Below are positions 56,039 through 64,000 of a stretch of DNA of 64,000 nucleotides, piece by piece. Both the position numbers and the translations under genes were made by a program. The DNA comes from Lactuca virosa (taxonomy: Eukaryota; Streptophyta; Magnoliopsida; Asterales; Asteraceae), in assembly GCA_928212115.1 (NCBI GenBank), contig CAKMRJ010005634.1, forward strand, positions 176,283,086 to 176,347,085. Direction: 5' to 3'. The notes beneath the pieces were generated by a model. That model did not search any database, was not told the DNA's origin, and saw only the letters and a program-made list of their open reading frames with translations. The first letter of the stretch is position 1. Every line of letters begins with the position of its first letter.

Positions 56039-58355
56039 TGTGACATCCCCATTTTCACGGCCAGAAAAGACCGATTTTGTTTATGCTTTATAAAAATCAG
56101 AGTACTTCTTTTAACAAAAATGTTGCGGAATTTGTTCCCAGAAAACATGATAAATAGGTTATCAAAGCATTTCCGAGGAAATGTATTTTTATTCATTTTC
56201 AAAACATTGGGATGTCATTGTCAATACATAAACATAAGCATCAACAGAACTTACATTATTTACACTAGTGATCTACATCTCTTTTAAATCTCTCAGTGTA
56301 AAGTAGCTTCGTATCGACACCTGTGATACAAATAAGCTTGAGTGGGTCAGGTTGGGAAACCTGGTGAGTACATAGGGTTTTCAACCCACAATAATATAAT
56401 TATTATGTTTAAACAACAAACAATCAACCCCGTTTACCCATCCCCATTATCTTCCTTACTCTCAAGGGTCTACCCTAAGAGTCATCAATTCGTTTATTCC
56501 GAAGTCCCTTGCTTCCAGGGTTATAAGGCCGGCACTAAGTCCATAGTTGCCAATGCACTAATTCCATAGCTGCAAAAGTTCCTTCATCGGGTACTAAATC
56601 CATAGCTACCAGTGTAGGTACTAAGTCCATAGCTACCAACGTTTATCTAACAGGTACTAAGTTCATAGTTACCAGGTACTAAATCCATAGCTACCAACAC
56701 CTAACAAGTACTAAGTCCATAGCTACCTATGTTTACCTAATAGGTACTAAGTCCATAGCTACCATCGTTTGTCCAATAGGCACTAAGTCCATAGCTGCCG
56801 GTGTTTATTTATTGGGCACTAAGTTTATAGCTGCCAATGTTTACTCACATCATCTTTCATCTCTCATCATTCATCTACCCATGTTATACCCAACATATTT
56901 GTAGATATAAAATACGTATACAGTTTAAATCAGTTAAAACATGTATAAAAACGTTCATCCATCATAGATAGCAAGTATACAGATAATATGCACACATAAC
57001 ACGTAATTTATATTAAATACTTCATATCTATGTGTAAGATGAAAGGGACTATGCACTCACCTGAAAGGTGGTGACTCGGAACTCGGACAACGCTTCATTA
57101 TCTCAAAATAATTTTCCCTTGACAAAACCTAGTATCAATACCACTAGGGTTTAGTCTAACGTTAACCGAGACTAATTAATAGTCTAGCTATTATTATTAT
57201 TATATAAGCGTTAAACAACACTATATAACTCATAATAATAACCCAAATAATTATTATAAGGTCCTAATAACATTACTATATTAAAACATAAGCTATACTA
57301 AAGATAGGTTAGGCGTAGCGCACTTATAACGGATTTTTTCTCAAAACCGGGCTTCGCTGGAGCAGCGTTTCTAAGCCGAAAGGCTCTTTTCTCGGGACTT
57401 CGGGAGCCTCGGGGCTTCCTTCGGGTGCTAGGGGGTTTACCTAGACTTTAGGGGGGGTTTGGGGGCTAGAGAGAGAGTCTAGAGAGAGAAAGAATGGTTT
57501 GGAAAGGTGTGAAGAATGAGGGAACCCGACACCTCTATTTATAGGCTGGAAAACAGCTCTACTCGTCGAGTAGGTCCTCCTACTCGTCGAGTCCATGCCA
57601 CATGTCACCTTCTGGTGGCTTGCCTTGGGGAGAAAGCCTTGGCCCATAATCAGCCACGTCACCCCTTTTGCAGCAGCACCCTGCCGACTTCTAAACCCCG
57701 TAACTTTTGCATACGAGTTCCGTTTTCGACGTTCTTTTTTTCCACGTGTAGGTAAAAACAAGATCTACAACTTTCATTTAGACTCCATTGGCTAAATCTC
57801 GACCGATCTTAAATTTAATAGTAGGATGAGATTAGACTGTTAAATGACCACGAAGAATTCGTAACTCCTTCATACGGGCTCCGTTTTCGTCTGTCTTTTT
57901 TACCGTTGAGTTCCTATTAATGAGATCTTCAACTCTCATTTAGGTTGCGTAAGCCAAAAACCGCTCGAACTAAAATTCGAGTTTCGGGTCGTGCACTGCT
58001 ATGCCAAATCTTAGAAAATTCATAACTTCCTCATACGAAGTCAGATTTGGGCGTTCTTTTTATGGATGTTCTCGGTTTAACATATACTACAACTTTTGTT
58101 TAGATCACTAAGGGTAAAAAGTCCTCTATTGTAAATTCACTATTTACGTCTCCCGGTGCCGTGTCGGTTTGCCGAAAAACTTCGACGGCTTCTTCGTTAT
58201 AACTCGGATTTCGACGTTCTTTATATGTACGAAAACCCTTGAGACATATTCTACAACTTGATTAAGATTATTTATTCTAGATAATCTTTTGTCGAAAATT
58301 CGTTTTCGACCCCTATTATCTCTAAATTGACTAGCCCAGATCTACGGGCGTTACA
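56039..58355 (-). repeat. 3' LTR of E (2317 bp)
   Basis: On the plus strand TGTGACATCC...GGGCGTTACA. On the minus strand: TATA box TATAAATA (57543-57536), a pair of ACTCG-N-CGAGT dyads centred at 57566/57587, and a candidate intron 57060-56322 with donor TCAG|GTGAGT, a 36-bp array with GGTA/TACC and GGCA/TGCC arms (56560-56840), CTCAC, stem-loop CAGGTT-TCCC-AACCTG (56363-56348) and acceptor CACAG|GT. Confidence 0.94.
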
Positions 58356-58356
58356 A

Positions 58357-58372
58357 TTATCTCCCCCTTAGG
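58357..58372 (-). promoter_or_regulatory. polypurine tract of E
   Basis: On the minus strand AAGGGGGAGATAAT directly precedes the 3' LTR. Confidence 0.88.
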
Positions 58373-59985
58373 ATGATTACGTCCCGGAATCATCAACAAA
58401 ACAGGGTTGTATAATGACTCCATACGTTATCTCTTCATCCTAGGTAATAATCGTAACTTCTATGTTCCTTCGAATGAGTATCTAACTCTTGGACTCCTTG
58501 TCTGTAGGTGGTGCTCGATCTTGCACTTGCTCCCTATCTCACATTATACTCCAAATTATGACCTTCAAGTCATAATCTCGATCCTCACTGGACACGAACT
58601 TAAGATAAGTTCTTTTATTACTACAATGGACCGATGTGTCATATTCTAATGACCTATCATCGTATGTTGTAACGCTTAGACTCAGGTCTCTTAGAGTCAA
58701 ATTCCAGAACAGACTATACCTTCCTTATTGTTCTAATGGGATATAATTACATCTTAAAAGGTAGCATTTCTAGCTACAAGCAACTATCGTGATACCTCTA
58801 CTGATCGCTTTTTATTTCAATCTTCTGTCTTAAGTGAGATGCTACATCGAACTTGATTCTCTGAACCACATAACATACTCAGCGTAGTCGGACTCAATTT
58901 GATATGACCACTAGGGTCGGAATAACAATCATCTTCTTAGTCATTACCGAAACGATGGTAACGACATACTTGAATAAAACAAAATGAATTACTAGCTCCT
59001 TGGTAACCTTGTGACTTTCCCTGATCCAAGCGTGAGTCCTGTGCTTCCGGTAGTATATGCATCTACTACCTTTCACACCTACTCATACTCGTCCCAAGTA
59101 TTGTCTCGCAGTCCCCAAGTCCTAAAATCACAAAACAATTTAACACATACGAGTGTGTCCAAATAATCATAAAAAATAAAATTTCCCTAGACTCTACTAG
59201 GACTTCTTCCATGCACATCTTCAATCATCAATTCTGCTTCAACTCGGTTCGTATTGGAAATTCAAGACCATGGGATAACTTTATGGATTATACCAAAAAT
59301 TCTTTCTTTCTGCCAATCGAAAGTGAACTTCTCCCGTACTAGACGTATTATTTATTAGACACATTCTAAAGGCAAGAAACCTCTCTTACGATATTTTCTG
59401 ATAGGTATCATTCACTATCGTAAGCTTTATTATTTCCTCTATTTTATCAGTCTATCATGGTTTACATCACTTCCTGAACTTCTGCCATTGTGATAGGTTC
59501 GGGTGTAGGCGCAATGACCGATGCATCACCCGTCACATTCTTCGGCTCAGGTTGTCATCTTCCTCGGATATTTCCTAGTCTGTCTTCACCATGAAGTTTT
59601 ATACACCAAAGCAGACATTCGGTGTACCGAGGCGAGAATTTAAGATAGGAAAGTTTTATTTACGATAGACGTATAAATCTCCCTATTACTCCGAAAAGTT
59701 ACATGCCAGTTCTAATATCGTAATTAAACGTTTAGAAATCTGAACACATAAAATTTCCAGATCCGGTCGGCAATAGACCATAGATCCGAACAAATAATAG
59801 CATATAAGGCATCTTTATAGCTATAACATAAAACATTTAGCACATAAAACATTTTAGGCATCTTTCCTAAAATAAACTAGTGCTCGTGTCTAAAATATAG
59901 CAGACACTCATCTCACAATCATCGCTTAGCACTCTAAGTTTAAGTCTAGAAATTTCCTACAAATTCCTAGTTCGCTTAAACTAAT
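58373..59985 (-). other. internal region of E, non-coding, with leader stem-loop
   Basis: No gag or pol remnant. At 59049-59070 arms GGTAGTA/TACTACC pair perfectly (7 bp) around the 8-nt loop GATGCATA (minus strand), whose ATGCAT is self-complementary. The following CCGGAAGCACAGGACTCACG resembles the sequence after the same stem-loop in A and C. Confidence 0.8.
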
Positions 59986-59997
59986 GCTCTGATACCA
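59986..59997 (-). promoter_or_regulatory. primer-binding site of E
   Basis: TGGTATCAGAGC on the minus strand, 2 nt from the LTR. Confidence 0.92.
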
Positions 59998-59999
59998 AC

Positions 60000-62311
60000 T
60001 GTGACATCCCCATTTTCACGGCCATAAAAGACCGATTTTGTTTATGCTTTATAAAAATCAGAGTACTTCTTTTAACAAAAATGTTGCGGAATTTGTTCCC
60101 AGAAAACATGATAAATAGGTTATCAAAGCATTTCCGAGGAAATGTATTTTTATTCATTTTCAAAACATTGGGATGTCATTGTCAATACATAAACATAAGC
60201 ATAAACAGAACTTACATTATTTACACTAGTGATCTACATCTCTTTTAAATCTCTCAGTGTAAAGTAGCTTCGTATCGACACCTGTGATACAAATAAGCTT
60301 GAGTGGGTCAGGTTGGGAAACCTGGTGAGTACATAGGGTTTTCAACCCACAATAATATAATTATTATGTTTAAACAACAAACAATCAACCCCGTTTACCC
60401 ATCCCCATTATCTTCCTTACTCTCAAGGGTCTACCCTAAGAGTCATCAATTCGTTTATTCCGAAGTCCCTTGCTTCCAGGGTTATAAGGCCGACACTAAG
60501 TCCATAGTTGCCAATGCACTAATTCCATAGCTGCAAAAGTTCCTTCATCGGGTACTAAATCCATAGCTACCAGTGTAGGTACTAAGTCCATAGCTACCAA
60601 CGTTTATCTAACAGGTACTAAGTTCATAGTTACCAGGTACTAAATCCATAGCTACCAACACCTAACAAGTACTAAGTCCATAGCTACCTATGTTTACCTA
60701 ATAGGTACTAAGTCCATAGCTACCATCGTTTGTCCAATAGGCACTAAGTCCATAGCTGCCGGTGTTTATTTATTGGGCACTAAGTTTATAGCTGCCAATG
60801 TTTACTCACATCATCTTTCATCTCTCATCATTCATCTACCCATGTTATACCCAACATATTTGTAGATATAAAATACGTATACAGTTTAAATCAGTTAAAA
60901 CATGTATAAAAACGTTCATCCATCATAGATAGCAAGTATACAGATAATATGCACACATAACACGTAATTTATATTAAATACTTCATATCTATGTGTAAGA
61001 TGAAAGGGACTATGCACTTACCTGAAAGGTGGTGACTCGGAACTCGGACAGCGCTTCGTTATCTCAAAATAATTTTCCCTTGACAAAACCTAGTATCAAT
61101 ACCACTAGGGTTTAGTCTAACGTTAACCGAGACTAATTAATAGTCTAGCTATTATTATTATTATTATATAAGCGTTAAACAACACTATATAACTCATAAT
61201 AATAACCCAAATAATTATTATAAGGTCCTAATAACATTACTATATTAAAACATAAGCTATACTAAAGATAGGTTAGGCGTAGCGCACTTACAACGGGTTT
61301 TTTCTCAAAACCGGGCTTCGCTGGAGCAGCGTTTCTAAGCCGAAAGGCTCTTTTCTCGGGACTTCGGGAGCCTCGGGGCTTCCTTCGGGTGCTAGGGGGT
61401 TTACCTAGACTTTAGGGGGGGGGGGGGGTTTGGGGGCTAGAGAGAGAGTCTAGAGAGAGAAAGAATGGTTTGGAAAGGTGTGAAGAATGAGGGAACCCGG
61501 CACCTCTATTTATAGGCTGGAAAACAGCTCTACTCGTCGAGTCCATGCCACATGTCACCTTCTGGTGGCTTGCCTTGGGGAGAAAGCCTTGGCCCATAAT
61601 CAGCCACGTCACCCCTTTTGCAGCAGCACCCTGCCGACTTCTAAACCCCATAACTTTCGCATACGAGCTCCGTTTTCGATGTTCTTTTTTTCCACGCGTA
61701 GGTAAAAACAATATCTACAACTTTCATTTAGACTCCATCGGCTAAATCTCGACCGATCTTAAATTTAACAGTAGGATGATACTAGACTGTTAAATGACCA
61801 CGAAGAATTCGTAACTCCTTCATACGGACTCCGTTTTCGTCTGTCTTTTTACCGTTGAGTTCCTATTAATGAGATCTTAAACTCTCATTTAGGTTGCGTA
61901 AGCCAAAAACCGCTCGAACTAAAATTCGAGTTTCGGGTCGTGCAGTGCTATGCCAAATCTTAGAAAATTCATAACTTCCTCATACGAAGTCAGATTTGGG
62001 CGTTCTTTTTATGGATGTTCTCGGTTTAACATATACTACAACTTTTGTTTAGATCATTAAGGCTAAAAATTCCTCTATTGTAAATTCCCTATTTACGTCT
62101 CACGGTGCCGTGTCGGTTTTGCCGAAAAACTTCGACGGGCCATAACTTCTTCGTTATAACTCAGATTTCGGCGTTCTTTATATGTACGGAACCCTTGAGA
62201 CATATTCTACAACTTGGTTAAGATTATTTTTTCTAGATAATCTTTTGTCGAAAAGTCGTTTTCGACCCCTATTATCTCTAAATTGACTAGCCCGGATCTA
62301 CGGGCGTTACA
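60000..62311 (-). repeat. 5' LTR of E (2312 bp)
   Basis: Very similar to the 3' LTR. TATA box at 61514-61507. One 21-bp dyad unit is missing (single ACTCGTCGAGT near 61532). Candidate intron 61021-60282, where the donor is TCAG|GTAAGT instead of GTGAGT; both are consensus. Stem-loop CAGGTT/AACCTG at 60324-60309. A run of about 12 G near 61417-61428 is longer than in the 3' LTR. Confidence 0.94.
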
Positions 62312-62600
62312 TTTGTTCTCATGCTATGGCGGTATTCAAGGAACTGAGATATCAACATTGCAGTACATGAGTGTCATTGTAGTTCACAATGGAAACATAT
62401 CGATCAACATATATAGAGGTTGTGTTTCCTATGCTAGCTTCCAGCTAAATACAAACAATCGGATGAAGGCATGATTCTATTACCACCTTTGATGGACAAA
62501 CGACGAACCAGATGACCAAAAAACCATAATCGCATCCCTTCCCAAGGTGAAGGTCCAATTTAGAAAAGATTTAGATCGGTCACACAAGTAAAAACTGTGA

Positions 62601-64000
62601 CACTTAGTTTCCCGCAGTTTCAACAAAAAACTGAATCTTCAAGTAAGACCAAGTCAAGTGTCAAAAGTAACGTTAAGTCTAAGAGTAGATCTAACGTCAC
62701 GTCAAAACTAGTCAAAAAAATAGTCAACAGTATGATATCGTTGATCTAAAAAACTCATAGTGATGTTTGTATGAAATTAGAATATTCTAGAAATTGTTCT
62801 TCGGTCTTATAAACTTATTTTCGCTACATCGTGATAAGAAAATTGTTTAAAACATACACAAGAAAAAATCATAACTCAAATTTCAGGGTAATTTGCAGAA
62901 TCAATCTAAGGGGCACCCTCAGTCCACCACAAAGCAGCACACTCCTGTTGAGTAGACTACAACAATCCGTTGGAGAACGTTGCATAAAACAATGTATAAA
63001 GGTTAATGTTATGTTATTTTCTCATAGCAACTTATAAATTATAAGGTAAACTAAGCTACATATATACCTAACATTAAGAATACATTTACAATCAGCAACA
63101 TGTAAACGCCTCATCTTTGGGTATGCAACTACCCAATGGATAACATCTAGTATAGGGTAATGATATTTCCATATTTATACATATTTTAGGCAATATTTAA
63201 TTACATTTTGATTAATATTTTGGTTATTTGTATAGAATAATGGTACTTATAAGATTAAATTGTATTTTGCAGCCAAAATAAGTCATTTTGAAGAATAAGG
63301 ACTAAAAATGGAAAAATAAGAAACTTTGGAGGCTTGGAAGATTAAAGAGAAGAAAACCTACGAAAACAGTTGTATCCACGTTGTGGAAAGGAAAATTCTG
63401 GAAGATGAGTACGCCCAAAGTTGAAATCCTTGCCCGATATGGATTCATCTAAGTCCACGACGTGGAGCCCTATTCCACGACGTGGAATGTAATTTTATGA
63501 CAAGTATATATATCTTTAACACTTACGGGTTTAGGAGGTTGGCTGATTAGAAAGAGATTTCCAGAAGTCGAATTCAAAGGTTTTGAAGGCTATGAAATTG
63601 GTTTTAATACCAAGGAAGAAGGAGAAGATCATAATTTACTTTCTAGTTTGGTATTTTACTATGCTTTCGATTATGACTTGTTTTAGTTTAATTGTTAGTA
63701 TAAGTAGCTAAATCTAGCTGCTTCTTTAAGCTAGATGAAGCTGGAACTCATGGTTTGATTTAATTGATATAGACTTTTCTTGTTGGTTAATATCTTGTGT
63801 TTGATTGATTACACCTAGTATGCTTAATTTGATACTAGATTGCTTAAAATTCTTATTCTGTGTAGTTAGTGACCATTAATCTGCATGAATTTGATTACCT
63901 AGTAATTTAGTGAACATTAGATTATTAGAGCTAAGATCGAACCAATCTTAGATAAGTAATTGAAATATTGAATTTAGCTATGCTGGAGAACTCATATTAT
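62601..64000. other. unassigned, possibly part of another LTR element
   Basis: No gene supported. At 63375-63490 there are three dyads of TCCACG-N-CGTGGA type: one decayed (centre 63381) and two intact (centres 63460 and 63480). The AT-rich prose-like sequence after 63500 without ORFs is what I would expect of an LTR or leader running off the right edge, but I see no border. Confidence 0.35.

Larger units (their letters stand above)
56039..62311 (-). mobile_element. non-autonomous LTR element E (D family)
   Basis: Two 2.3-kb LTRs enclose only 1.6 kb without coding capacity. Perfect target copies TTTGT flank it (56034-56038 and 62312-62316) and split the SWIM finger of the MULE. Primer site, polypurine tract and the leader stem-loop are the only recognisable internal elements. 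The leader resembles those of chromoviruses A-C, so a chromovirus probably supplied its proteins. Confidence 0.93.
48117..62600 (+). pseudogene. MuDR-type (MULE) transposase, split by F and E
   Basis: Four coding pieces in order. 48117-48850: N-terminal part, with a MuDR-type region around YVIEGFQYKVKKSTKDRFEA and CFWRIRATKDKN. 49190-49542: transposase core ITIDRAHLKGKYLGIMFLAV ... ESWIWFLSRLKEYIG. 55534-56033: AYR-type continuation, WARLGFPVVRYSIMTSNNTE and LIDFFRETMQQWW. 62312-62600: SWIM zinc finger CSHAMAVFKELRYQHC and the LPPLMDKRRTR tail. In-frame stops and frameshifts occur in every piece, so it is dead even without the insertions. I did not find terminal inverted repeats. MULEs move by cut-and-paste; D inserted just upstream of it or within its 5' flank. 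Confidence 0.85.

Noticed and set aside
56342..56569. 75-codon ORF repeated at 60303
   Set aside because: Duplicate by virtue of E's two LTRs and antisense to E's transcription.
9444..60311. tRNA-like words TGGTATCAGAGC as tRNA genes
   Set aside because: They are only the 12-14-nt primer-binding sites next to LTR ends; no cloverleaf around them.
63180..64000. Athila-type LTR at the right edge
   Set aside because: The style of sequence fits, but no LTR border, primer site or coding sequence is visible.

Overview
This is a plant nuclear window. Spliceosomal introns, Ty1/Copia and Ty3/Gypsy retrotransposons, a MuDR-type transposon and tRNA-iMet primer sites all point to this. The LTRs are crowded with ACTCGACGAGT-type motifs, which I associate from memory with lettuce and related Asteraceae; the species is an inference. 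Well over 80% of the window is nested transposable elements. The only apparently intact host gene is a four-exon X8-domain (CBM43) secreted protein at 31959-32657.

Layout, with working names. H: SIRE-like Copia on the minus strand (left edge to 9766), with gag, a long gag extension, PR-IN-RT-RH and an extra ORF in the env position that runs off the left edge. H is inserted in the integrase of G, a plus-strand chromovirus whose 3' part and 3.3-kb LTR fill 9767-14174. A: a coding-free LARD-like element, LTR-internal-LTR at 14927-23040, preceded by the 3' internal tail of a second copy. It abuts the truncated 5' LTR of B (23041-30562), a chromovirus whose gag-pol is one frame broken only by nonsense codons and a 65-bp intron-like segment. 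30563-35530 is low-copy sequence with the X8 gene and a promoter/first-exon candidate. D: a solo LTR (35531-48008, TSD TATAG) split by the chromovirus C (38004-47341). A decayed MULE transposase gene (about 48117-62600) is split by F, a gag-only Copia (49543-55533), and by E, a coding-free minus-strand LTR element of D's family (56039-62311, perfect TSD TTTGT). The right end is probably part of another repeat.

The most interesting signal is not a gene but a shared cis-acting grammar of the chromovirus-type elements A, B, C, D, E and G. (1) A leader stem-loop (GTAGTA/TACTAC) has an 8-9-nt loop containing a self-complementary hexamer, GGGCCC in A, B and C and ATGCAT in E. It resembles a retroviral dimerisation site and is kept in the coding-free elements. 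(2) Every LTR carries a consensus donor AG|GTGAGT, an array of short inverted repeats, then CTCAC followed at once by a perfect stem-loop and an acceptor CAG|GT 38-47 nt after the putative branch A. (3) 11-bp dyads ACTCG-N-CGAGT come in pairs whose centres are mostly exactly 21 bp apart. (4) B and C have a second acceptor directly before the gag ATG. Together these suggest that unspliced genomic RNA and spliced gag mRNA are sorted by leader introns. The sequence patterns are read directly; the functions are inference.
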